A DNA stretch of 64,000 nt from contig JBEAQU010000048.1 of the NCBI GenBank assembly GCA_041163745.1, positions 62,001-126,000 on the forward strand. The letters run 5' to 3'. Under the pieces are notes generated by a model, which was not told where the DNA came from, did no database searches, and saw only the letters and a program-made list of their open reading frames with translations. The DNA comes from UBA6168 sp041163745 (GTDB lineage Bacteria > Bacteroidota > Bacteroidia > Chitinophagales > Saprospiraceae). The translations under genes and the position numbers were made by a program. Shown one piece after another: positions 51,124-59,504 of the stretch. Each line of letters starts with the position of its first letter. Position 1 is the stretch's first letter.

Positions 51124-52569
51124 TCATTCCCCACCGGCGATCAACCGAGCGACATATTTCACCGCTTCCTGTCCGATGACGGTACAGGGACGGTTCACAT
51201 TTTCCACGGACGCGGCGAAATGCACACCGGCCCACAGACGGGTCTGTCCGCAGATGTCCGCGAATTGGTCCCAGGTTTCGAAAGTAAAGCTGAAATCCTT
51301 TGCCGGAACCACGCCCGGTTCGACGAAAGAGCTGCCGGTCTTGAAATCCACTTTCCAACCCAGCTGAGGGTTGTCCGTCCGCTCCTTGATTGCGGTGGCA
51401 TGTGCGACGCAGAGGCAGGCGGAGGCCGAGGGATACTCCGGGTGGTCCGCCACCGGCAGGTAACTGCGCCAGTTGTCCGCCGGCAAAGTGCCACTTCCCT
51501 TGCCGACACCGGCCCAGGCATCGACAGGTGCGTTGCCATACAGGTATGCGATGGCGGTAAACGGCCTGACAGCGTCATATTCCCGTTTCTTGGCCCACAC
51601 CCAGATACCGGCGTCAAAGATGGCCACTTCCTGGGTGAAGAACAGGTGGACGAAATCCATCAGGTTTAGTCCTTGCTGCATGGCGGCGACCACCGTGGAG
51701 ACCGGCAGGGAGAACAGTTTGTTCTCAAAAAATTCCGCCAGCATCTTCTGTTCGTCGGTCAAACGCCGGCTCTTTTCCAGCACCTCCTCCGCTTGTTTCC
51801 TATAGGCGTCGATATTGTTGTAATCGCTGTCTGCCGGCGATGGCAGCGGCAGGTCGAACGACCAGAGTTCGGTATATGGTTTCACCCGTCCGTACTGCGG
51901 CGTCACAAAAACCTGGCTGCTGTATTTTCCGGTTCCGACGCGTTCCATGGCGGGTTGCCATCTGCCGGGATCCTTGACCATGTACGGGGTGTTGACCGGA
52001 GCATAACCTGTGTAATCGCTGAAAGGCAGCTGGTTGGCTACCCGTCCTCCCTCCGAGCCGTCCTGATTCATCCCGTCGCGCAGCCTGCTTGTCCAAACCG
52101 CCAGCCCGGCCTTTTCCCCGATGGTCAGGGCGTTGGAGACGTCCTTATTCCCGGCAGCTTCCTTCACAGTTTCCAACATAGCCGACCAGCGGTCCGAATA
52201 ATCCGGAAAACAATGGTCCAGCACCACCTTGGAAGCGGCTGTGAGCGCCACGTTCAGGAAGGTATTGTCCGAAGGATCGTACACCGGCTGCCGTTCCTGG
52301 CGACTGTAGACCGCAGCTGCGGTCGGATGGTAAGGAGCGACCGCATCAAACCATCCGTTGACAATCAAGGTCGTGTATCGAATCAAAATGGACGGGTCCC
52401 CACCGTGTTTGGTGACGGCTTCGAAGAAGACCGGGTCCACCTGCGGGATGACCACTTCGATGGCGGCATTACCGGTGGCGCAATCGAACCTTTCGCCCGA
52501 AGGTTGGGCGTAGACAGCGCAGGCTATACAAGTGCTGACGGACAACAACCATAGTAATCGCTTTTTCAT
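51124..52569 (-). CDS. Vanadium-dependent haloperoxidase-like protein (PAP2 superfamily), catalytic His replaced
   Basis: 481 residues from MKKRLLWLLSVSTCIACAVYA, a signal peptide. The fold is the PAP2/vanadium haloperoxidase type. Vanadate- or phosphate-pocket residues are kept: Lys328 and Arg335 seven apart (KKREYDAVRPF), Ser381, Arg444 and His450 six apart (TRLWAGVHF). The usual PSGH becomes PSAS at 380-383, so the Gly and the acid/base His of haloperoxidases are Ala and Ser. The protein may bind an oxyanion or vanadate but have altered or no haloperoxidase activity; phosphatase-like chemistry is another option. A promoter candidate lies at 52639-52646. Confidence 0.88.
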   Translation of the reverse strand: MKKRLLWLLSVSTCIACAVYAQPSGERFDCATGNAAIEVVIPQVDPVFFEAVTKHGGDPSILIRYTTLIVNGWFDAVAPYHPTAAAVYSRQERQPVYDPSDNTFLNVALTAASKVVLDHCFPDYSDRWSAMLETVKEAAGNKDVSNALTIGEKAGLAVWTSRLRDGMNQDGSEGGRVANQLPFSDYTGYAPVNTPYMVKDPGRWQPAMERVGTGKYSSQVFVTPQYGRVKPYTELWSFDLPLPSPADSDYNNIDAYRKQAEEVLEKSRRLTDEQKMLAEFFENKLFSLPVSTVVAAMQQGLNLMDFVHLFFTQEVAIFDAGIWVWAKKREYDAVRPFTAIAYLYGNAPVDAWAGVGKGSGTLPADNWRSYLPVADHPEYPSASACLCVAHATAIKERTDNPQLGWKVDFKTGSSFVEPGVVPAKDFSFTFETWDQFADICGQTRLWAGVHFAASVENVNRPCTVIGQEAVKYVARLIAGGE

Positions 52570-53005
52570 ACTGGAATTTTTTTTCAGCGGTATCAAGGAT
52601 GGAGGCGCGTGGTGGCGGGAACAGATTATGTCCAAGTCCAAAGATAGCGCCCATTAACGACTGGGGCTTGCAAGTGAACGGGTAGGCCCATAAAATGGAA
52701 GACCGGCTTACTGCGGCTCCGTTCCGCCGTTCCGACCGGAACCAGGCCGGTCACCTGTCTGCCGATCCGGAGATGGCTGAAAAAACAGGGCTCCGGCTAT
52801 GGGAAATCCCGATCCGAGTCGGCAAGGAAAAGCAAATTCGTTGTAAACCAACTACCTTTTCCCTGCGTCGTACCGACGACAATCGAAGGTAGGAATGCAC
52901 CGGAAGGAAACCAAAAAAAACTTATCATTGCATAAAAGAAAATGTCCGACCGTTGGGAACCCGCCGAACCTTCCCCGGAACCTACGCCGCCAAACACAAA
53001 CGACT
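52570..53005. other. Divergent region between haloperoxidase-like and GH13 genes
   Basis: 436 bases without a gene. It holds the haloperoxidase promoter candidate and an inverted CTACCTT/AAGGTAG pair (52852-52858 and 52886-52892) upstream of the GH13 gene. Confidence 0.5.
52639..52646 (-). promoter_or_regulatory. Candidate -7 box TATCTTTG of the haloperoxidase-like gene
   Basis: Exact TAnnTTTG match on the minus strand, 69 bases before the ATG; a TTGC at about 23 bases further upstream is a possible, badly spaced -33 element. Confidence 0.45.
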
Positions 53006-55714
53006 ATGCCCTTCCCTTACCACCCATTCCCTTCCCGGCTGCCGACATGGCTAGTGTTCGTATTATGGCCGCTTGCGACGTTGTCGGCCCAACCCGCCGG
53101 CAGTGACTCGGACCGGCTTGCCGGCTATATCGACCAGGGAGAACGGGTCACCTTCCTCTTCGACCCGGCCTTGTATGGGGTGCGGCCGACAAAGGTCGTG
53201 GTCACGGGTGTCTTCCGGAACTGGGACCAGGGTATGGACGCCCCGGAGTGGAACCTTTCCCGACAGGGGGATGTATGGAGCCTGTCGGTCGACAACCCGG
53301 GACATTCCGTCATCCGGCCCCAATCCGCCTTCAAGTTCCGAATTGACGACGGCAGCTGGATGGATCCGCCGGCGGCGGCCCCGAACAGGAAGGGAGGAGA
53401 CCTGATCTACGGCCATGACGTGGTGGTCCCTGCGCTCGAGGCGACCCTGTTGCCCGGCAACCTGGTGGAAGTGAAGGTCGTACCGGAGCGCCCCCTCCTT
53501 CCGGCGGACTACCGGCTGACGGACGCGGCGGGCAGCGAGATCCCGATTGCCGCCGTCCTGCCGATGGAAGCCCACTCCGCGCTGGTGAAGCCGGCCGTCC
53601 CCATCGACCGGCGGCGGGTTCATTTCATGGAAATACCGTCGCTCGGGCTGCGTACCCCCTGCACTTTCGACGGGTGGTTCCGGCAGACCTATTCCGCCCA
53701 GCCGCTCGGTGCGAACATACAGGCGGACACCACCGCCATCCGGCTTTTTGCGCCGCGGGCGGACACGGTGCGGCTGTACCTTTATCAAGGACGCAAAGAC
53801 CAGGCAGCCTACCGGACCGTCGACCTGCAGGTCGATGCGGACGGCGTGTGGGAGGTCGTCATTCCGGAGGACCTGCATGGCGTCTACTACGACTTCACCA
53901 TCCATGGACCGGACGAACCCGGGAACCATTTCCATCCGGCCCGGCGGGTGCATATCAACGACCCGTACGCCAGGGTGAGCGACGACACCTGGGGCAAGGC
54001 CCGTATCTGGCGGGAGACCACCCCGGCCACGCCCTTGGCCGACGGCATCCCGGCGATGGAGGATGTCATCGCCTACGAGGTGCATGTACAGGACTTCACG
54101 GATCTGTTGCCGCTCGATTCCAACCTGTTGGGAACCTTCGAGGCGATGACCATCGGCAACCTGCGGAACAAGCGTGGGGAACCCATCGGATTCGATTACC
54201 TGACCGGCCTCGGCATCAACGTCGTACACCTGATGCCGGTACAGGAATATCTCCATTTCCCGGACGAAGATTGGCAGGCATCTTTTTCGGAAGACCCATA
54301 TATGATCGCACAGGGCATCAGCCGGGAGAACTACCAGTGGGGGTACCGGACCACCTTCGCCATGGCGTTGGAGTCCAGGTATCGGGCGAAGGACGAGGAG
54401 CCGGGTGCCGAGCGGGATGCCTTCCGCGATTTGGTACAGGCATTCCATGACAAGGGCATGGCCGTCATCGTCGACATCGTTCCCAACCACACCGGCGAGA
54501 ATATGGATGGCAACGATTTCCTGTTCAACTTCAACGCCATCGACCAGCCGTATTACTACCGGACCAAGGAATTCAAGCACATCGGCGCCTATGGAAACGA
54601 GGTCAAGACCGAACAAAGGCCGATGGTACAGCGATGGGTCATCGACCAATGCCTGTCGCTGATCCGGGAATTCGGGATCGACGGTTTCCGAATCGATCTG
54701 GCCGGCCAGCTCGACGAGCAGACCCTGCGGGCCCTGCGTCAGGCCATCGGCCCGGACAAGATCCTGTACGGGGAAGCCTGGATCGGCTCCAACGACCCGG
54801 CCTTCGAAGCCAATCCGGACTGGGACTGGTACAAGGAGGACGCGCCCATCACCTTTTTCCAGGACGACAGCCGCAACGCGTTCAAGGGTCCGGTGTTCGA
54901 GTTGAAGGACAAATACCGGGACCGGGGCTGGCCGGGCGGAAAGTTCGACGAGCGGGAAAACGTGATGAAGGCGCTCTCCAACACATTTCCCACCGACCGC
55001 ACCCCGCTCAGCGGCATCGACTATTTGGACATCCACGACAATTTCGCCTTGGCGGACCAATTCGCAACGGAAGGGTTCGACGGCCGCAACGCCGTCGACC
55101 AGGATGCCTACAAGATTGCCGCCACCTTGTTGTACACCACCCTCGGTCCCATCGTCACACATGGTGGTTCGGAGATCATGCGGAGCAAGGCGCATGCGCC
55201 TTTGGGTGAGGTCGTCAAGGAGACCAAGGCCGGCTATCGGATTTACCTGCATGGATACCGGGACACCTACAACCATCGGGCGGCGAACCAATTCCGGTGG
55301 GAGACCGTCGGGCAGGGACCGACCCGCACCAACCGGAACGACTATGCGAACATGCATGCTTTCTGGAAAGGGTTGAACGAATTCCGTCGGAGCCGGTACG
55401 GGGAGGTCTTTCGGGTGGCGGAAGCCGTTCCGGACGGATATTACCGTTGGATCCTGCCGCCGGAGCAGGGCATGCTCGGATATTTCGTGGACGACCGGGT
55501 ATTGGTCCTGCTGAATGCGGAGGAGAAAATGAACTATTTCAACGACATCCGGCTTCCACCGGGCAATTGGCGCCTCGTCGCCAATACGGAATCCGTAAAC
55601 ATCCGAGAGGGGGTTCGGGACCGACGAGACCTGACGAACCTGCCGGGGGGACTGTCCGTTGCGGTACGGATGGAGCCGAGTTCCTTATTCATATGGGTAT
55701 TGGAAGAGGAATAA
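53006..55714 (+). CDS. Secreted GH13 alpha-amylase family enzyme (pullulanase-like)
   Basis: 902 residues from MPFPYHPFPSRLPTWLVFVLWPLATLSAQ; the longer frame to 52895 adds a Lys/Arg-rich head. Domains: an N-terminal glycogen-binding-like module (about 30-130), a CBM48/E-set-like module (about 220-330, IRLFAPRADTVRLYLYQG), then the GH13 barrel with EVHVQDFTD, VHLMPVQEY, DIVPNHTGEN, nucleophile Asp564 in GFRIDLAG, acid/base Glu590 in LYGEAWIG and Asp678 in IHDN; a C-terminal beta domain closes it. The order resembles pullulanase type I. It would cleave alpha-1,6 or alpha-1,4 glucans outside the cytoplasm; exact linkage is inferred. No T9SS signal is seen. Confidence 0.92.
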   Translation: MPFPYHPFPSRLPTWLVFVLWPLATLSAQPAGSDSDRLAGYIDQGERVTFLFDPALYGVRPTKVVVTGVFRNWDQGMDAPEWNLSRQGDVWSLSVDNPGHSVIRPQSAFKFRIDDGSWMDPPAAAPNRKGGDLIYGHDVVVPALEATLLPGNLVEVKVVPERPLLPADYRLTDAAGSEIPIAAVLPMEAHSALVKPAVPIDRRRVHFMEIPSLGLRTPCTFDGWFRQTYSAQPLGANIQADTTAIRLFAPRADTVRLYLYQGRKDQAAYRTVDLQVDADGVWEVVIPEDLHGVYYDFTIHGPDEPGNHFHPARRVHINDPYARVSDDTWGKARIWRETTPATPLADGIPAMEDVIAYEVHVQDFTDLLPLDSNLLGTFEAMTIGNLRNKRGEPIGFDYLTGLGINVVHLMPVQEYLHFPDEDWQASFSEDPYMIAQGISRENYQWGYRTTFAMALESRYRAKDEEPGAERDAFRDLVQAFHDKGMAVIVDIVPNHTGENMDGNDFLFNFNAIDQPYYYRTKEFKHIGAYGNEVKTEQRPMVQRWVIDQCLSLIREFGIDGFRIDLAGQLDEQTLRALRQAIGPDKILYGEAWIGSNDPAFEANPDWDWYKEDAPITFFQDDSRNAFKGPVFELKDKYRDRGWPGGKFDERENVMKALSNTFPTDRTPLSGIDYLDIHDNFALADQFATEGFDGRNAVDQDAYKIAATLLYTTLGPIVTHGGSEIMRSKAHAPLGEVVKETKAGYRIYLHGYRDTYNHRAANQFRWETVGQGPTRTNRNDYANMHAFWKGLNEFRRSRYGEVFRVAEAVPDGYYRWILPPEQGMLGYFVDDRVLVLLNAEEKMNYFNDIRLPPGNWRLVANTESVNIREGVRDRRDLTNLPGGLSVAVRMEPSSLFIWVLEEE

Positions 55715-55839
55715 TAAACAGCGGCCGTAACAGGCGGTGCGGGTCTTCCGCATCAACCGACTGCGTGGGACCAAGACCTGTGTCCGTTGCCTCTCTGCTA
55801 TGGTCGGCATGCCGGGTCGGCGGCCATGGTTACCGACGC

Positions 55840-56778
55840 ATGGCCGGCGTTTTGCTGTTGGCCGGCACGGCAGCTGCGCAACCGACCGCATGGCCGGCGT
55901 ACGGGGCCGCAAAAGCCGCCGTCGTGGTGTTGGGCACGGTCCAGGATGCCGGCTCGCCGCATATCGGATGCCGCAAAGCATGCTGTGAACAGTTGCGGCA
56001 GACGCCGGATCCTTCCCGCAAGGTGGTCTGTCTGGGCATCACGGATCCGGTGGAGCGGAAAAAATATCTGGTGGAAGCTACGCCCGACCTGCCCCAGCAG
56101 CTCCGTTGGCTGGGGCGGCTCGAATGGGAGAGCGAACAGGACGTCCCGGATGCCATTTTCCTGACCCATGCCCACATCGGGCATTACAGCGGCCTGATGT
56201 ACCTGGGGAAGGAAGCGCTTGGTGCCGACGCCGTACCGGTGCATGTCATGCCTCGGATGCAACGGTTCCTAACCGACAACGGCCCTTGGAGCCAACTGGT
56301 GGCGGACGGCAGGATTGCCCTCCGACCGATGGAGGCGGACGAGGCAGTGGTGTTGTCCGACCGGCTTTCGGTAGTCCCGTTCCAGGTGCCGCACCGCGAC
56401 GAATACTCGGAGACCGTCGGATTCCGGATCATCGGGCCGGAGCGGACCATCCTCTTCATTCCCGATATTGACAAATGGAGCCGCTGGGGCTTGTCGCTGC
56501 CGGAAGTGTTGGCGGAGGTGGACCTGGCTTTGGTGGATGCGACATTTTTCGACGGGACGGAGCTACCGCACCGCGACATGTCGGAGATACCGCATCCATT
56601 CGTGGTGGAAACCATGGCCAGTTTGGCGGAATTACCTTTGGCAACGCGGCAAAAGGTGGTGTTCCTTCACCTGAACCATACCAATCCGCTGCTGAACCGC
56701 GACAGTCCGGCCTACCGGCAAGTGACGGATGCCGGATTCCGGGTCGCGCAATTGTTCGACCGGTATGAACTGGAGTGA
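55840..56778 (+). CDS. PqqB-like metallo-beta-lactamase fold hydrolase, secreted
   Basis: 312 residues from ATG 55840 (MAGVLLLAGTAAAQ), a short signal-like head; a GTG at 55780 would give a better signal with YRR before the hydrophobic core. The body matches PqqB-like hydrolases: VLGTVQDAGSPHIGC with following cysteines, LTHAHIGHYSGL (HxHxGH, where the canonical Asp is Gly), PHRDEYSETVGF, FIPDIDKWSRW and FLHLNHTNPLL. Such enzymes bind metals and hydrolyse unknown substrates. There is no PQQ pathway nearby, so PqqB function is not implied. The next gene starts inside its 3' end. Confidence 0.85.
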   Translation: MAGVLLLAGTAAAQPTAWPAYGAAKAAVVVLGTVQDAGSPHIGCRKACCEQLRQTPDPSRKVVCLGITDPVERKKYLVEATPDLPQQLRWLGRLEWESEQDVPDAIFLTHAHIGHYSGLMYLGKEALGADAVPVHVMPRMQRFLTDNGPWSQLVADGRIALRPMEADEAVVLSDRLSVVPFQVPHRDEYSETVGFRIIGPERTILFIPDIDKWSRWGLSLPEVLAEVDLALVDATFFDGTELPHRDMSEIPHPFVVETMASLAELPLATRQKVVFLHLNHTNPLLNRDSPAYRQVTDAGFRVAQLFDRYELE

Positions 56779-57205
56779 AAAAAACGGCGGCCGGTGGCGG
56801 TGGACGGACCGGCAGACGCGATGGCTCGGAGCGGCCTTGGCGCTGAGTGCCGGCCTGGCATATCTCCGATGGGGAGATGGCAGCCAATCGGCAATTTTGT
56901 TCGAGATGGAACGCACGGTATTGTCGAAACTATGGAAAGCCCCTTCGTCCGTGCTGCATCCGTTTGTCCTTCTCCCATTATCGGGGCAATTGATGCTGAT
57001 AGGGAATACGTTTCTTTCCCGGCCCCGACCCGGCATCCTGCTTGTCGGTCTGGCTTTGTTGGGAAGCCTGGTTGCATTCGTTTTCCTGATCGGAATGATG
57101 GGCAAAGACCTGGTTGTGGCGGGCTCCTGCCTGCCTTTCCTCGTGCTTGCAGGCGCCACGCTGCGCCTGGGCCGCAGGCAATGCCGCGCCTTGGAGAACA
57201 GCTGA
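56765..57205 (+). CDS. Small membrane protein of unknown function
   Basis: 146 residues starting at ATG 56765 inside the last 14 bases of the PqqB-like gene. After a basic N-terminus (WSEKNGGRWRWTDRQTRW) come about four hydrophobic helices (roughly 20-35, 65-82, 90-112 and 115-135). No family is recognised. The overlap suggests translational coupling with the hydrolase. Confidence 0.72.
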   Translation: MNWSEKNGGRWRWTDRQTRWLGAALALSAGLAYLRWGDGSQSAILFEMERTVLSKLWKAPSSVLHPFVLLPLSGQLMLIGNTFLSRPRPGILLVGLALLGSLVAFVFLIGMMGKDLVVAGSCLPFLVLAGATLRLGRRQCRALENS

Positions 57206-57423
57206 ATCATCCTCGCAAGGCTTACGCTTAAAACATCCGCCTCCCATTGGTATCGGCGGAAAAATATCCGCTCATTCCGGCCGGATGTAACAAAAGTCAT
57301 TTTCAGAAAAATTAGAACATCCCACCTTTACGGAAAGGATTCATCCTTGGAAAGACTCCATCCGGGCAATGCGACGGAATTATCCGGTGAGGGTATCCGT
57401 TCACCAGTTCAAACAACGACATC
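57206..57423. other. Short intergenic region before the YgaP-like gene
   Basis: 218 bases. An inverted pair ACATCCG/CGGATGT and a CCGCC/GGCGG hairpin are visible, but no clear promoter. Confidence 0.35.
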
Positions 57424-57627
57424 ATGACAAAAAACATGGGAAGCGTGGACCGCAGCATCCGGGTCATGCTCGCTGTCGTCCTGGGCAGCTTGTATTTCAC
57501 TGGCATGATTTCCGGAACCACCGCCGTCGTCCTGCTGGTGTTGGCGGGTGTATTTGTCCTGACCAGCCTACTCGGTTTTTGCCCCTTGTACCTACCCTTC
57601 GGCATCCGGACCCGTCGGCGGGACTGA
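57424..57627 (+). CDS. YgaP-like/DUF2892 small membrane protein
   Basis: 67 residues. A DUF2892-type two-helix protein: N-terminal NMGSVDRSIRVMLAVVLGSLYFTG, second helix AVVLLVLAGVFVLTSLLG, then the typical end GFCPLYLPFGIRT with a conserved Cys. In E. coli YgaP the same fold is fused to a rhodanese; here it stands alone. Probably inner membrane and related to sulfur or thiol handling; that is inference. Confidence 0.85.
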   Translation: MTKNMGSVDRSIRVMLAVVLGSLYFTGMISGTTAVVLLVLAGVFVLTSLLGFCPLYLPFGIRTRRRD

Positions 57628-57783
57628 CCGACCGGTTACAGGATGGGGGACAAACGAAACGACCGATTGTGTCGCCGTTCCGGTGACTAGCCGGTCGTCC
57701 CAGCACAAACCGGAGCGACTGCCTGGAGCCCGACAGCGACCGGAAGCGCCATGGGTGCGCATCATCAGCCAAACAAATAGAAA

Positions 57784-58023
57784 ATGAAAGAAAGAATATT
57801 GACAGGATGGACCTACACGCGGGTGATTTACCTGCTGTTGGGCATGTTGATTACCGTACAGTCCGCCATGGACCGGCAGTGGGTCGGTGTGGCGTTCGGG
57901 CTGTATTTCTCCTCGATGGGATTGTTCGCCTTCGGGTGTGCGGCCGGGAACTGCGTGGGCGGCAGTTGCCGGACGGATGACCGTCGTCCGGTCGAATCGC
58001 AAGGGTCGGTTCCCAAGGCATGA
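57784..58023 (+). CDS. Small membrane protein with C-x4-C-x4-C motif
   Basis: 79 residues. Two membrane helices (about 10-27 and 32-50) and a tail with FGCAAGNCVGGSC, three cysteines spaced four residues apart, then a charged end. Similar proteins occur beside DUF2892 or rhodanese genes in Bacteroidetes. The cysteines could bind a metal ion or relay sulfur. It follows the YgaP-like gene by 156 bases on the same strand. Confidence 0.75.
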   Translation: MKERILTGWTYTRVIYLLLGMLITVQSAMDRQWVGVAFGLYFSSMGLFAFGCAAGNCVGGSCRTDDRRPVESQGSVPKA

Positions 58024-58074
58024 GGATGATCGGGAGCGGGTGCCTTTCCTTATGAACCGCGATGGTTTGAATCG

Positions 58075-58101
58075 GAAGTACGGCAACGTGTGCCGTACTT
58101 C
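58075..58101. terminator. Hairpin between converging membrane-protein and GH16 genes
   Basis: A perfect 10-base stem, GAAGTACGGC with GCCGTACTTC, and a 7-base loop. It has no T-run. Its place between two converging stops suggests a bidirectional terminator. Confidence 0.5.
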
Positions 58102-58174
58102 AGGAGATTCCTGCTGTGAGGAAGATGCAATTGTGCCGAGCAGGAAGGGTGTTCCATTGTCGTGGCGCCGAGGA

Positions 58175-59353
58175 TCACTGCTGTTGGAATACCCGCACAT
58201 AATCCACCCACATACGTTGGGGGAACACCGTGGACGCGTCCGGGTATCCGGGCCAGTTGCCACCGACGGCGATGTTGAACAGCAGGAAGTACGGGTGGTG
58301 GAATTCCGACAAGGAGGCCGGTGTGATGTCGACGGCATTGTAGGGGACATCATCCAATAGCCAGCGGATTTGTTTGTCATCCCAGATGATGGAGAAGACG
58401 TGGTATTGGTCTGCGAAAGTACCGGACGGAAGAGAGACGGAATTACCGAAGCTGGCGTGGCCGTTGTCGTCCCAATGGACGGTGCCGTGCAGTTTCGCCG
58501 GTTCGCTGCCGATGATTTCCATGATGTCGATTTCGCCGCATTTCGGCCAACCGATGGTGCCGATGTTATGGCCGAGCATCCAGAGCGCGGGCCAGATGCC
58601 CTGGCCGAGCGGTAGCTTGGCGCGGATGTCGATCCTGCCATATTGGAATTCCTGCAGGCCTTCGGTCTTCATCCGGGCGGAGGTGTAATTTGCCCCGCCG
58701 AAATTTTCCTTTCGGGCTTCGATGACCAGTTTTCCATCCGACAGGAACGCGTTTTCCGGCCGGTCCGTGTAGTATTGCCATTCGTTGTTTCCCCAGCCGC
58801 TGTTGCCGATATCATACGTCCAGTTGGCCGGATCGATGGCATCTCCGTCGAATTCATCCTGCCAGACCATGGAATAACCGGCATAGCTGCCCGGGGTGAT
58901 GTAGCCTTCGTCACCGCCGGGGAGAAAGGTGTCGTCATTGCGGATGGTTCCCCTGGCGGAGGCGGTCAGGAGCTGGGCGCCTTGCGGATTGGAGAGGAGC
59001 ACATCGAACTCCTCGTCCCCTTCCTTGAGGGTATCCGCCAGGACATCGACCTGGATGACACGTTCCAGGACGCCGGGTTCGAACACCAGGGTGCCGGCGG
59101 CAGGCAGGTAATCCTCCCCGGCGATCGCCGAGCCATCGCGGGTGGTGTAGTCGACCTGTACCGTGCTGATGCCTGGTTTTGCCAGGACCGCCTTGAATTC
59201 GAAAGTGCCGGGGCTGCTGTCCCCCTCGAACTTACTGACCCCGCTCAGGGAGATGTCCGGAAGGACCGGCATGTCATCCCCGCCGTTCTTGTTGCCACAG
59301 GAGGCGAATGCGGAAAGGGATACGAGGAGGAGGGAACGGAAGAAGTGTATCAT
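58175..59353 (-). CDS. GH16 beta-1,3-glucanase (laminarinase-like) lipoprotein with Calx-beta domain
   Basis: 392 residues from MIHFFRSLLLVSLSAFASC; Cys19 is the predicted lipidated residue. A Calx-beta domain lies at about 32-140 (DYTTRDGSAIAGEDY, EEFDVLLSNP). The GH16 domain (about 160-392) has WQDEFDGDAIDPANW, GWGNNEWQYYTDRPEN and the catalytic GEIDIME: Glu274 nucleophile, Asp276, Glu279 acid/base. The motif and length fit endo-beta-1,3- or 1,3-1,4-glucanases. As last visible gene of the susCD locus it likely cuts laminarin at the cell surface. A possible own promoter box is at 59431-59438. Confidence 0.93.
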   Translation of the reverse strand: MIHFFRSLLLVSLSAFASCGNKNGGDDMPVLPDISLSGVSKFEGDSSPGTFEFKAVLAKPGISTVQVDYTTRDGSAIAGEDYLPAAGTLVFEPGVLERVIQVDVLADTLKEGDEEFDVLLSNPQGAQLLTASARGTIRNDDTFLPGGDEGYITPGSYAGYSMVWQDEFDGDAIDPANWTYDIGNSGWGNNEWQYYTDRPENAFLSDGKLVIEARKENFGGANYTSARMKTEGLQEFQYGRIDIRAKLPLGQGIWPALWMLGHNIGTIGWPKCGEIDIMEIIGSEPAKLHGTVHWDDNGHASFGNSVSLPSGTFADQYHVFSIIWDDKQIRWLLDDVPYNAVDITPASLSEFHHPYFLLFNIAVGGNWPGYPDASTVFPQRMWVDYVRVFQQQ

Positions 59354-59430
59354 GCTGATGCGTTTTGAATGCCGACGGCACACGTACGGAGACCGGAGGG
59401 ATTCTGTCTCCCGCATGATCCGAAGGCAGG

Positions 59431-59438
59431 TAAAGATA
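59431..59438 (-). promoter_or_regulatory. Possible -7 element TATCTTTA before the GH16 gene
   Basis: Minus strand TATCTTTA, one mismatch, in the 151-base gap between the PKD lipoprotein and GH16 genes, 77 bases before the start. It would allow separate expression of GH16. Confidence 0.25.
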
Positions 59439-59504
59439 AGCGATTGCCGCAGGCAGGCGGTAGCGACATTGGCTGCCAGCGCGCAATACCATCGCGTACA
59501 CCGA

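Noticed and set aside
53063..55357. 764-codon open frame on the minus strand opposite the GH13 gene
   Set aside because: The plus strand encodes a GH13 enzyme with intact catalytic motifs; the antisense frame is rich in Val, Arg, Gly and Asp with no known motif, a usual effect of high GC.
55297..55839. Upstream extension of the PqqB-like frame
   Set aside because: It overlaps the end of the GH13 gene in another frame and lacks similarity; the protein starts at or near its signal-like segment.
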